In this document: in pieces, positions 21,310 to 33,400 of the stretch | How positions within the stretch are numbered: position 1 is the stretch's first letter | How the letters are laid out: the number at the start of each line of letters is the position of its first letter | NCBI GenBank assembly: GCA_030272155.1 | Contig: CP126193.1 | Location: 2,728,001 to 2,792,000, forward strand | Source of the DNA: Tetradesmus obliquus | Taxonomy: Eukaryota > Chlorophyta > Chlorophyceae > Sphaeropleales > Scenedesmaceae | Direction: 5' to 3' | DNA length: 64,000 nucleotides | The notes under the pieces: generated by a model | Database searches by the model: none | Told to the model about the DNA's origin: nothing | What the model saw: only the letters and a program-made list of their open reading frames with translations | Translations under genes and position numbers: made by a program

Positions 21310-24300
21310 ATGCTTCAGGTGGCGTACAAACAGCGGTTGGAGGCCTTTTTGGCCCCAGAAGGAGCTGCTTCTGGCAATCGGCTTCTCCCTCTGAAGAATG
21401 CAGGAAGCAGCACGCCAGGTTAGTTCAAAGACTCAAACCTACGGTTAGATCAGTCAGGGGGGCATGTTTATGCAGCTTCGACAGCTAATCCTTGGCGTCA
21501 CTGGGGCTGCATGGGCACACCTTTCCCTGCTCGCCCTTTGGAGGTGCGACTCGCTCTTGACTTGTTGTGTGCCCGCCTCCGCAGGCTCCATACTTTAGTG
21601 ACCAACTAGTATCGCACACAGCAGCCTACGGTGCCGGAGCAACGAGCCAGGCAGGCCCAGGCAGCAGCAGCTGGTTTGTGCCAACAGGGCCCTTCAATAA
21701 GCAGGCAGGCCCTGCCTTAGACAGCTGTGGGGCCTCTTATAGCGGTTCAAGCGCCTTTTCGAACGATCCTGCTGCAGAGACAGCAGTACTCAGCGATTGG
21801 CAGCAGGAGGCCGCGGCAGGTCCTCTGCCCTACCTGCAGCAGCAGCTCATGCAGCAGCAGCAGAAGCAGCAGCAGCGGCTCGACGTCTCTCCAGGCCACA
21901 GTTCGCAGTCAAACATCATAGACGCGCAGCTGCAGCAGATGCTGCAAGGCCAAGACCTCCAGCAGCAGCACATGCAGCTCGCACAGCAGCAGCAGCAGCA
22001 GCAGCAGCAGGACCCTGCGGATGCAGGCTCCTGGCACCAAGTCGTGAGCAACCCGGCACTCAAGCAAGCTGCCTCGCGCATCTGCGGTGATCAGCTAGGC
22101 TTTGACCTGCTTCCACAGCAGCAGCAGCAGCAGCTGGACAGCAGCATGCTGCTGGGCGCCACAGCCAGCGGTGACGTGCTACAGCCTAACATGGCAGCAG
22201 CAGCAGCAGCAGCAGGCTACAGCCCAGATGTCTCAGGCCTGCATTCTGGTGGCAGCGGCTGCCCCACCTCCCCCTCTCACGCAGCAGGCGGTGAGGAGGC
22301 TTTCCGCAGCGCAGCAGCAGGCGACGGCGGTGATGGCACCGAATGTGCCGGCAGCAAGCCCGTGCTTCCGCATGCGGCACTCAAGGTGGCGTGTGGAGAC
22401 ATGATTGGGACGCTGCTGGTGCACCGCGCGCGCATTGTTATTAACGAGGGCAGCGCGAATCCCAAGGAGGTGTCGCCGACTGAGTTTGAGCGGCTCGGCG
22501 GCCGCAGTGCTACCAAGAAGTGGAAGCAGAGCATCCGGCTGGTGAATGAAGACGGTGAGCACAGTAAGGCTTCATGTTGAGGGGTGAGGGTGTTGTGTGT
22601 GATGTTTTGTGGGATAGGAGATTCATAGCGAGCAGGAGTGTGGTGCAGTAGGGACGTGGGGCTTGCATGGTGCAGCAAAAAGCTGGGGACGGTTAGGCTT
22701 GAGGATGAGGAATGAGGTTGTGCGTTGTTAGAGAGAGGGTGCACATCGATTAGGAGGGTGATGCAGCAGGGAAACAGGCAGCGGTGCTGCTGACGCTCTT
22801 GGCACGGCCATGCCATGAGCCTTCGCATGCACACATCCCCTTTGCTTACACGTACCCTCAGCACAACGCTCCAGCTCAGTAACAGTACACCACCTGATGT
22901 TGCTGCCTGCCGCCTGCCGTCGCCGCGCAACCACGACAAAATGCACCTTACCAGGCGAGCTGGGCCGGCCTGTGGGCGAGTGGTATGTGCAGCAGGGCTT
23001 AGAACAGCCCAAGAAGCCTCGGGAACATAAGGACGGCGCTCTCGCAGGCAGCAACAACAACAGCAGCGCCGAGCGCTCCTCATCACCCCCACCGGAGCGC
23101 AGTAGGCAGCACGGCTCGAGCAAAGTGTCCACGCCGCCGCCGCCCGCGCACAAGCGCCCCGTGCGGGCCGCAGCACGTAATGTGGAGCGGCACTTTGCAG
23201 CGGAAGCAGCAAGCAGCCCAGAGCTGTCTCCCTCGCTGCCGCATGCGCGAGGCTCCGGCCGCAGGGGCGGCAGGGGCGCCACGCGCGCTGCTGCTGCTGC
23301 TGCTGCTGCCATGGCATCGCCGCCTGTGCTGCTGGAAGATGCTGGCTCAGGCACTGCTGACTCGCCTGATGTAGGCATCGATGCAGCCGCAGCTGCTGCT
23401 GCTGCTGCCAGTGGCGGCATGCTGCTGCACGAGCAAGCCTCCTGGAACATGCAGCAGCAGCAGCAGCAGCAGATGCTGCTGCAGGGGGAGATGCTGTCGC
23501 GGGCTCCTTCCATCGGCATGCACAACGCAGAAGAGGCGGCGATCCACGACGCTACTGCTGCCGCACTCGACGCAGCAGCACAGGGTGACTACCAGCTGCC
23601 GCCGGGGGCAGCCGCTGCTGCTGCTGCGCTGCCGTCAGTTGCTGGCGCCGGCAGCATGCTGCTAGTTGCAGTGCCTGTGGCGCAGCCGCTGCCTGGCGAT
23701 GCGAGTCAGGCTGTGATCGAGATGACTGCGTATTTAGAAGGCAGGAGGTCTATGCCGCCGTGGCGGCTGCTGCCGCTGACTCAGCGCCCGCTGGTGGGGC
23801 GCTACCTGGTGCCGCTGCGGCAGCTGTTTGTGCTGGTGAGTGGGGTCGGTTGGGTGGGGTGGATGTGTTGGTAGATCTGCGTTTCGGCTACTAGGGTTGC
23901 CGGGATGCCTGTTGGATGAGCTACACACACAGTTGCAGCTTTCACAAACCGTTGTGAATCCTGTTGGGGTTGGTTGGGTGGGGTGGCGGTGATGCACGTA
24001 GGGTTGGGTGCTACCTAGTGCGTTGGTGGGTGGCTGGCTGCCTGTTATGTCATCTAGCTCACAAGCACAGCTAGCAAATGCATGTGCTGGTCAGTGTGGG
24101 GTTGGTTGGAATGTGCTGGTAGTTATGTGCGCTGTGTGTGACATGGCTAGGGGTGCCGGGCTGCCTGTGGGTTAGCTGCACAGACAGCTGCAGCTACCTC
24201 AGGGACAACTGCAGTGTGTGTGCCTGTCTGCGCCTGTATGTATCCTGTTGCTCGCATGCTACCTGTCTCCTCAATCTTGCACATCCTGGTGGCCTCTGCC

Positions 24301-24726
24301 TCCTCATCCTCTTTACAAACCTGACCCACCTCCTGCTGCTGCTGCTGCTGCTGCCGCCTGCCAGGTGATGCGTGCCGGCGGCTACACCCGCATCAAGGAC
24401 AATCTGCTGCTGTGGCAAGACCTGGCAAGCCAGCTGGGGCTGCCAGCCTGGCCCTGCACAGATGTACCAGACCCGCTGCGGGCCCTGCAGCAAGTCTACC
24501 GGGATTACTTGCTGCGATTTGAGGGGCGCTTCTCCCTGCCAGAGCAGCCGGCAGCAGCAGCAGCAGCGGGTGTGCACCAGTCGCCGTCGCTGAGTTGCGC
24601 TACGCAGTTTCCCGGCAGCCAGCAGCAGCAGCAGCAGCAGATGGGTGGGTTGAATGCAGCTGCAGCGGCGGCGGGGATGCTGCCGGGTGGGCAGAGTAGT
24701 TATGCGGTGTCATCTGGCAGCGGCAT

Positions 24727-24763
<37 letters not shown>

Positions 24764-26377
24764 CTGCTGCAGCTGCAGATGAGCGGGGAGTGTCCTGCGC
24801 CTGCAGCAGCAGCAGCAGCGGACAACAACAACTACAACAACAGCTTGATGCAGCCGGGGCAGCAGCGGCTGCAGAATCAGTTCAGTTTGACAGCTGGCAT
24901 GGTGCTTGATGACACGCTGAGCGGTGACCTGTTTGACCTGCTGACAGATCTGATACCTGACAATGATGCTGCGATGCCAGCTGCCTCCAGCACTGGCATG
25001 CAGCAGCAGCAGCAGCAGCAGCCTGGGCAGATGGCGGCGGGACCAGAGCAGCATCCGCAGCAGCAGCAGCAGGGGAATGCTGCAGTGCTGAATGCAGCGC
25101 TGCAACGGCAGCACCCTCAGATGTCTCAGGTGCAGCAGCGCCACAGGCTGCAGCAGCTGCAGTCGCAGCTGCAGCAGCAGCAGGGCCTGGCATCAGATCT
25201 GCAGGCTGGTGCTGCTGCTGCACGAGCAAAGCGCCCCCCGCCGCTGATACGCTGCGGAGACAGCGATGTTGTTAGTCTGATGGATCAGACTGAAGTCAAC
25301 CGCTTGCTGCGCGAGTATGAGCAGCAGCAGCAACAGCAGCAGCAGCAGGCGCCCGCGCAGCAGCAGCAGCATCCTGCGTTGCGGCAGCAGCGCCAGTCGC
25401 CCCTGCGGCAGCAGCAGCAGCAGGCAGGCATGGCTGGGGTGCCTCCGCGGCCTGGTGCCAGTCAGCTGGCAGCAGCGATAACAGGCGCTGTGGATCGCGC
25501 GCAGAGCAAAGACCTGCAGGCGATGATGCAGAGCTACTGGCAGCGGCCAGGGCAGCAGCAGCAGCAGCAGTCTGCTGTGCCAGGTCAGCAGCAGCAGCAG
25601 CAAGCTGGCCAGGCCGGCCAGGAGTTTGATCCTCCGCTTGAGCCGCAAGCAGCAGATGAGGAAATGAGTGGCATGCTAGAAGCACTGCAACTGGCAGCAG
25701 ACGGCCAGCCACTCAATGCGCAGCAGCAGCAGCAGCAGCAGCGGTCGGCGGCCGCGGCTGGCCACATTGAGCAGCTGCTGCTGGCGCTGAGAGATGACAG
25801 CAACGCTGTAGACGGCAGGGATGCGTCATGGGGCGGCCACCTGATGCCTGCTAGCGCCAATCTGCTTGCACAAGGCTCTGTCGGGGCTCACCTTGTAGGG
25901 TTAGTTCCACAGCCAGGCGGCCAGGATGGCAGCAGCCATGGCGGCAGCAGCGGCAGCGAGCACGGTCAGCGCGGCAGCATTCTGCCTCCGCCGTTGAGCC
26001 AAGCCATGCCAGCGCCGCCGCCACGGCCTTTAAGCGCTGCTGCTGCTGCTGCTGGCGGGGACAATAACAGCAACCAGCAGCAGCAGGGTGGCTCGGAGTT
26101 GCAAGCTTTTGAAGGCGGCTTGCTACGCCTGACCACACCAAACAGCGCGCTGATTGGATCGGTGCTGGACTCGCCGACAATGCGCAGCGTGGGGGGTGTG
26201 AATGGCGGCTGCAGTGGCGCCGGCTGGATGGACATCAGCGAGCAGATGCAGATGCTGCCTGGCCGCACGCTGTCAAACGACTTGCGCAGCATGACTGTGG
26301 AGCTTACTGGTGCTGCTGCTGATGGCCAGGTTGGGCCCAATGCAGATGACCTGGCTTCAGTGCTGCAGATGTGGTGA
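21310..26377 (+). CDS. SAND-ARID transcription factor, poly-Gln rich
   Basis: Predicted nuclear DNA-binding protein. Exons: 21310-21418 and 21610-22554 (this first join is uncertain), then 22955-23835 and 24365-26377; about 1315 residues. The SAND domain spans roughly residues 291-375: CGDMIGTLLVHRARIV, TEFERLGGRSATKKWKQSIR and, across an intron, GRPVGEWYVQQGL. The ARID domain spans roughly 605-705: LTQRPLVGRYLVPLRQLF, then VMRAGGYTRI, NLLLWQDLASQLG and LQQVYRDYLLRFEGRF, also split by an intron. SAND domains, such as those in volvocine RegA-like proteins, contact DNA through the KDWK-type loop; here it reads KKWK. ARID binds AT-rich or nonspecific DNA. Long Gln runs flank both domains, as in activators. 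Alternative acceptors for exon 2 exist at 21609 and in the following 10-15 bases. Confidence 0.85.
23791..24200 (+). repeat. Diverged duplication of ARID exon end within the next intron
   Basis: The end of exon 3 and the first intron bases (GCTACCTGGTGC, TGTGCTGGTGAG, GGGTTGCCGGGATGCCTG) are echoed at about 24010 (GCTACCTAGTGC-like), 24083 (TGTGCTGGTCAG) and 24150 (GGGTGCCGGGCTGCCTG). The copies are clearly decayed and the donor copy is not GT-intact. Confidence 0.55.
24336..24357 (+). repeat. (CTG)n at the acceptor of the ARID exon
   Basis: Seven CTG triplets followed by CCGCCTGCCAG, the acceptor of exon 24365-26377. Confidence 0.9.
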
Positions 26378-29300
26378 TGATCTGCAGCAGGCTGTGTATG
26401 CAGGCGTATGTGTTTTGGGTGTTTGCGTGTGTTTTGCAGGCGCTGTCAGGTTACAGGTGGCACCTCGGCATGCGCAGGCTTCTCTGTGCATGCACAGTGT
26501 GCAGCAGTTGCGCGCATTGCACGGACTAGTCGCAAGGGTTGCTTGATCTTGCTGATGCTGTTGGTGGGCCAGCTGTCTGCATCTCTTTTGTGTGGGGATG
26601 CGCTGCGCTCGCAGCATTGGATAGTTTGTGGCTTCGTCTTGCTGGCACACTGTATGGTATGACTTGATACTTCTTGCACGCTCCTAGATGCACTGCCTAG
26701 CAGCTCTTGCATGCCACTTGTTGAGGCTTGGACGCTTCTCTGGTTGTGCCAATCGGCGCAGCGCGTGTGCATACTTTTGCTTCTGTTGTGGCCAGCAGCA
26801 TTAAGCAGCTATAGCTACCTCGCAGCTTATTAGCATGGCCGTGTTGTGAGCGCCGTCATAGCATGGCATGCATGTGGTACTGCAGCAGCTGACTTGCGGC
26901 ACTGTCAGGCGCCTTTGCAGAAGCTGTGGCGGCAAGTGTGCCTGGCCGGGAACCCCGGCTTGCGCTGTTGCCCTTTGGGCTCAGCACTGCACAACAGCTG
27001 GCACAATGCATACGGCTGCTGCTGCTGCTGCTGCTGCTGGTGCTTCTGCTGCTGCTGCCAGGCATTTTGCTGGCTGGCTACCGCGCAGCTGCTTTGCTGC
27101 ATAGCTGACCGGGTGCCTTTATGTCGAAAGGCTGCGCAGCGGCTGGTATGCTGTTGACATAGGAATATCATGCGTTGCATGCATGCAGGCTATCAAAGCA
27201 ACGACACAAGGTTGCTGTGTTGAATTATACGCCTGGCATCTGTGCATGGTTTCCACAGTTGCCTCATATTCTGCTTGCAGCTCTGAGCTCACTGCGGTTT
27301 GCTGCGCCTTATCCAATTCAGGCGCTTGGCTGTGATGTGCGTTGCTTTGCGTTGCTGTGCTTATGCTCATTGTTTGTATTCAGGCCCTGTTGCTGCCTGC
27401 AACAAGCAGATTCCTCGCTCCCATGTAGGTGCTGCATCCTATTGTTTGCATGCTCGGCTAGGGCAGCTGTCAGCATATTATGTGCTATGCCTGCTTAGAC
27501 AGGTAGCGTGCACTAGTGGGTTTGCAGAACAAGGAGGTTGCGAGGTCAAACGATGGAGCTGGTTGCATGTTTGGGACCGAGTGATGTCTTTCTGTTTGCT
27601 CCAGCTTTTGCACACCTGCGTTTGCAGTTCTGTTTTGCGATGTCGACGCTGCCTCACTACACACAGAGGGTGCGCAGGCAGCAGGGGGTTTGCACAGTCT
27701 TGTTGCGGGTGGATTGAAGCCCCAGAACCAAGTTGGCTGAAGGCGGCCAACTGCTGCACAGCTGTTGCAGGCTTGGGCAGTGCGCGGCATGCATGCAAGC
27801 GTCTGCGGTGTTTAGGGCTTGGTTGGCCACAGGTCAAAGGTTCAAGTGGGGTCATAATGCCGGCGCAAGGCGCTCTGCCTTGGCGCGGTTGGTGCTTTGG
27901 CTGCCGGCAGGTGCTCGTGTCTGGGTGTGCAGCGCTGGTATCACTTTGCAGCCATAAACACAATGGTGAATGCCGGCCATCCCATGCTGAACAGGCAGGC
28001 TTGGTAGATGGCCCGGGCGGGGGTAGGGTGGGGGTTGGGGGCGGCTGGGGCCAGGCGTGTTGTGTGCAGCTGTCCATACCTGCAGGTTTGCCTGTTTAGA
28101 CTGTTTAGTGAGGTGTTTTCTGCAGTGCACTCGCAGCAGCCTCAAGTATGCGGCGCGTGCGCTTACACATGCGCGCGCGCTTTAAATACAGACTGTTTTG
28201 TGAGGTGCTTGGCCAGGCGTCAGCATTATCAGGGCAGGCGTTACACGGCTGGCATTGGGTGAGCAAGCCACAAGTGCACCTGTGCGCTACTGCGGTCCGC
28301 CATGCATCCTTTCCAACAAACCGACTTGCTCCAACGTTTGTGATGATCCATGTTTTTCCTCCAAGGTTCAATTCCGCAGCGCACAGCTGTGAATGCGTCA
28401 CAGTACATCGTTGTGGTTGGCTAATTTGCATGGGGCAGTAGTGAGTCAAACACACGCACACACACACGCATGCTGGCTGCAGTTTGGTCGCGGTATGTAT
28501 GCGTGCTTAGTGTGTGCTGTTATTTTAGCGTGGGTAATGACTTGCGGCTGCAAAGATGCGTTGTTCCTTGCTCAGTGTCTCACACACTAGGGGGTTACCT
28601 GGCATGTCACGTGGCATGTTATATAGCACGTGATTGGCTGTGCAACGGAACAGATGGATTCATGCGGTCCACTGTGAATGCAACCAGGCCTATGTTGAGG
28701 TTCTGACGTTATGACATTATAACATAGTCGTGGATTTTGGGGTGACCTCTGGCTGCATGAATAGTTCCTCTCTTACAGGAGGGTACAGAGGAGCAGCGAC
28801 GACTCTGCACATACTGGTCTGTGCAAGCATCTAAATGTATGTGTTGGTGGGACGATGTAGCAGCCGCCGCGCGCGGCTAGTTCTTCTTTTCCATCGGCAG
28901 CTGCTGCACACGACGTTATGCCGTCAGGTCAGCAGTTCTAGGCAGTTATGCAGCGCCCCATTTCATCTTTCAGTTTCAGCGGCCCCAGACCTAAACTGCA
29001 CACCAGGGACGCTACGTTAAAGTACACATTGACATATGTATGGCATTATGTATCGCTTACAGGAGTTTGATCATTGGCATGTTGTGGTTTTTACAGTTTC
29101 GGACAAGCGCGCCGGGGTTTTTAAGGCCGCAGATGCTTACCGCATGTGAGGTGCTGTGTCGGCTTGCTTATAGCTGCCCTCTATGCAGCTGCGAGCTGCG
29201 TGTGCTCACAGCAACTGCTAGACCAGCGCGGCACTGCAAAAGATAGGCTACGGTGTTTATTGGGTGCAGCGTTATTGTGATCGGCGCGTGTACATGCAGG

Positions 29301-30217
29301 CGCGCGTACAGCGTGTGCCACGTGCCGCAGGCACCCACCCTACAGGTTTGCTTGTGGGGCTGCGGGTGCATGCATGCCGGCTGTAACTGCCATCAAGGCT
29401 GCAATGCATATGCTGCTGCACCTGACGCGAGTGCCGCATCTGGCCTGCATGTGGTTCATGTGCTGTGCGTGGTCCGCATGGCCTCAGCTGCCCCTGGCTT
29501 TGTGTTCCCTGCGGCGACAGGGTGCAACAAACGCATTCTGGGGCAACAGACATGCTGGAGGTGGAGCTTGTGAGGCATACACCTGCGCGCACGCACCGGA
29601 GAGGGCACCTTACTTACCCCAATGGTGTGATATGTGTTGTCAGGACAGGCCCGCATGCCTGCGGCGCGCGTGAATAAATGGGCTCGGCTGGATCTGCAGC
29701 GCTCGAAAGCTCCCAGTGTACTTTGCTGGTGTATTCTTGCTGTGTTTGTGTCGACTGTATTGTGGTATTGGTGTTGCAAGAGCGGGGGTTGTGTTGACGC
29801 TGCTGTGGCAGCTGTGGAGCGGACGCCGCCTGCTGGGGCCTTGCCTTCTGCAGGTGCATCTGCTTAGCCGCTGTACTCATCAATTTAAGGTGCTTTGGGC
29901 CCGGGGTGTTATGTTTGCAGGGATTACGTGAAAAGTTGAGCATAGTCAGCAACGCATGCTTGGGGGGGGGTGTCATGTGCATTGTGTCCCACTCTTGGAC
30001 ACTGTTGGAAAGGAGGCAGTCGTGCTCATGCGGCAGCTGTGCATAGGCTTGCTGCACATTTCTGAGTGCCGCGGCACGTATGCTGGTGTTTCTGTTCGTG
30101 AAACCACCGGTGATTCAGCTCTTTCTCGCTACAGCTACGTCACTGCAGCCTGCCGGTGAAGTTTCTGGTAACATATGGCCTCATTCTTGTCCCGTGCTGT
30201 GCCCCTGCCGTCCTCGC
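26378..30217 (+). other. Gene-free stretch, probable 3' UTR of SAND-ARID transcript or noncoding RNA
   Basis: Strongly T/G-biased on the + strand, rich in TGCATGC, with no coherent coding exon in any frame. Scanning by eye, the first TGTAA on the + strand after the stop is at 29382. Long frames here begin with non-ATG codons or read as Cys/Leu/His noise. Confidence 0.45.
29382..29386 (+). terminator. First TGTAA after the SAND-ARID stop
   Basis: About 3.0 kb after the stop codon at 26377. If used, the 3' UTR is about 3 kb. Confidence 0.3.
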
Positions 30218-30369
30218 TGTAGCAGGGTCCTCCCTACATGACCATTGAATCAAGCTGTAGCAGGGTCCTCCCTACATGACCATTGAATCAAGCTGTAGCA
30301 GGGTCCTCCCTACATGAGCATTGAATCAAGCTGTAGCAGGGTCCTCCCTACATGACCATTGAATCAAGC
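30218..30369. repeat. 38-bp tandem array, four copies
   Basis: Four head-to-tail copies (30218-30255, 30256-30293, 30294-30331 and 30332-30369) of a unit beginning TGTAGCAGGGTCCTCCCTAC. They are identical except for one base in copy 3. The array sits where strand composition switches. Confidence 0.95.
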
Positions 30370-30447
30370 GGCATCCGTCAACGATGTGTTTGAGGCACAT
30401 ACAGGAGAGCCTGGCTTTTGCGGCACAAGCCACTCAAGCAAACGCTG

Positions 30448-30452
30448 TTACA
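30448..30452 (-). terminator. First TGTAA after the cyclin stop
   Basis: Lies 7.6 kb downstream of the stop at 38070 on the - strand, just beside the 38-bp array. Confidence 0.3.
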
Positions 30453-33400
30453 GACGGAACGCTGTCCCAGGGCGCATGCACTGATGCGTAATGAAATAGT
30501 AGGCGATGATATGGTAGCGTATGAGTGCGCTGATGCATGCCACACAATGCATGGCGGCAGCAGCAGCAGCAGCAGCGCGCAGAGCCGCAGGCGGCTGCAA
30601 TGCGCACCCTGCGGGATGCCGTTGCATGCTGTAGCCACCGCCGTAGAGCACTTGGCGTGTGAATGGAAAGGGTAGTTGCAGTGCGCCGCCAGTGATTGAG
30701 TAGCTGGCATGGCCCTGCCGTGCTCACACAATGCCGCCTCATCTTCTATGTTTGTATGCATACACAATACTACGCGAGCAATGCAGCTGCAAGCAGCAGA
30801 CATGCGTAGTGTGCTTGTTGCTGCGTCCCTGGGCAATGCACATGTAGTGCACCGAGCAACAGGGCCGCTGCAGCAGAGCACATATGACCCTGAACGTTTT
30901 GTACACAAGGCAGAGGTGAGTAAGTAATAGTAGACAGCAGCACCAAAAGCGCTGCGATTACTATGTAAAGGGTATGTAGGATAAGGATGTGCGTGGGCCT
31001 GACAACAGGACACAAGTGGCAAATGCAATATGTACAACTCCTGGAGGGAGGTGCGTTGCTCGACGCAAGGACCAGCGCGCAGCACGCAACAGAGGACACA
31101 GCTTGCGTGATGCGTGCTGACGGCCCTCGGCAACCCCTCAGCATAGCAGAGTGGGGTTGGCCTGCTGCCAACGCAACAGCCGTTGTCGTCAAGCCTTCAA
31201 CAAAGAACACAGCTCTCCAGAACTCAATCCCTGCCCCGACATGCACACTGCAGCAAAGCGCCGCGCTACGTAACCTCAGAGACATGCACCGAGAGGCTCA
31301 CACACCCTCAGTGCCGCATTCAGCACAAGCCAGCAGCGCATGCCAGCATGCACCAAGCCTAAATAAAGAGCACATGCGTTCAGCGCTATCAAAGGACGCT
31401 GTGCTGTGTAGGACGTGTGCATGTGAGGCATACCGTGTGTGCACCGTGCCTGGCAGAGAGCTCAGCAGCCCATATCCACACTCAGGACTAGACATGCACA
31501 ACAACAGTGCACCACACACATGCCTGCCGGTACATGAACAGCGCGTGCAGCTAACTGCAAGTGCAGCTGCCTGCAGCCCGGCAGCTGGAAACAGCATGCA
31601 TTATCGCCCAAACTCCCGCCCTCTCAAAGAGCACCTCACAGCCGTATCAAGGAGTAAAGTCGCTTGGCTTCAACAGCAGAATCTGCACAGGCCGCTAGCA
31701 GCGCTGTATGCAGGCAGTGCAGCTGGCGGCGTGCAGCTCTAAACAAAGGCTGCCACCACAGCTGAAGCCAACTGACATGCGCCAGATGCTGCCGCTGCAC
31801 CCTGCAAACCACAGGGTGCCCGCCGCTTCATGGCAGCCAGCAGCCGCACATGTTAACGGCCTACTGCTTGCCATCGCTTTGAATCACTCGCATACACAGC
31901 AGCGCTCTTAAAGACACCCACACAGCAACACCTGGATCCCCACGGGTGCTGCAAAGCCGCACTTAAAGTCATGCGCAAAGCCTCCCAAAGCCGCTAGAAC
32001 AGACTCGAAAGCCACAAGAGAAAGAAAGAAAGATATCCGCCATGCGTTGCTGCGCCAGCACCAGCATTGTATGTCACACCCCACCCTGACAACTGCTGGC
32101 TCGCCCCACTTGCTGCCACCCGCATGGTTGTAATCCTGTGCCGCAATCCACCCCACCCCAGCCGACCCCCGCCCTTTGTTTCCCTACTGCTGTGCTAGCA
32201 CACTGCCCCCGCAGGTGCGGCGTGCACATGCACAGTTCGTGGTACTGCGCAAGCCGCAACCCAAGTGCTGCGCGGCCCGCAGTTTGTAGTACTACACTGC
32301 AAGTTTGGTGCGCACATGCAAGATGCAAGTCCCCTGGCTGCCGCCTCACCAGACCAGCATAGCCGGCACAGCCTCTGCGGACTATGCTGCTGGTAAGCCG
32401 GCAGAATTGCAAGTGGTTTCAAACAGAGACGCTACTACTACTGCTACTACTTAAACTACTGCCAAAACACGAGCAAAGCAATCTCTCAGCAGCAAGACCC
32501 AGCTGTCATACAGCCGGGGCTCAGGCGTTGCTGTGTGAACAGGCGGCCTCACGCTGCACATCAGCATGTAGCCGCACGCCGTCGCCGAATACGCACGCAA
32601 TGCCACAGCCACGCATGTAACACCAAAGCCACACATAATACCAAGTGTCACTGCAAACGCGTAACATCTGTTGCGTGGCATAGCGCTAACGAGACCAGCA
32701 CGTAAGGTCGGCCCGCTAGAAGCACCCAACCAGAGACAGAAGCAGCACACTGAGCGCCGCAATCCAGGCACCGGCATTGTGCGTACTAACATGCGGTGGC
32801 GGCTGACCCAGCGCCCTCAAACAGTGCGCAGCCAAGCCACATCAGCGTCGTCGCGGCTGATGGCCCACATGTCAGCAAAGCCTGTTATAACATGTTATTT
32901 TGGCGCTGAAGCAGCCTGGCTGCCTTTTACGGCTGGACTGCAGCCAAGCAGCCAGGCAGCCGGATCAGCAGCAACACACTGGAGCCGATTGAACCGAGCG
33001 TCGCTGCAGGTGAGCATCGCATTCTAAACGTCTTCGTGGCCAGGAGGGAGCCAGAACGGACAACGTTTGTGAGCAGGCTGCAGCACAGTGCGGCCCGGCA
33101 ACTGCGCCAACCAGCTACACTGCAGCACACAAGAGCCAGCGACACACGCCAGGCACAGCGCACTTCGCCCAGAGCCGCTGAAGCAGCAGGGGAACGGCAT
33201 AAACCACCAGCGCCAGGCACATCACGCAGTGACGGTGCAATTCCGCAGTCATGCACAGGCCTTTAGCTCGGCAAGCCCAGACAGGATCCAACTGCAACAG
33301 CAGCGGCCGGGTCATATGCGCAAGCCTGAGCCCATTTGAATGGCGCAAGCATGGGCACCAAAAGCGCATCCTTGCCTCCGTACAACAGATTGGCAGGCGC

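Noticed and set aside
27299-28099. 266-codon + frame
   Set aside because: Cys/His/Leu-rich noise, opens on a non-ATG codon, no motifs or splice context, lies in the biased gene-free stretch.
28363-28374. GGTTCAATTCC, like a tRNA B box
   Set aside because: No A box or acceptor stem at the right spacing.
30218-30369. Direct repeats that could suggest a CRISPR array
   Set aside because: The 38-bp units abut without spacers and the genome is eukaryotic; it is a minisatellite.
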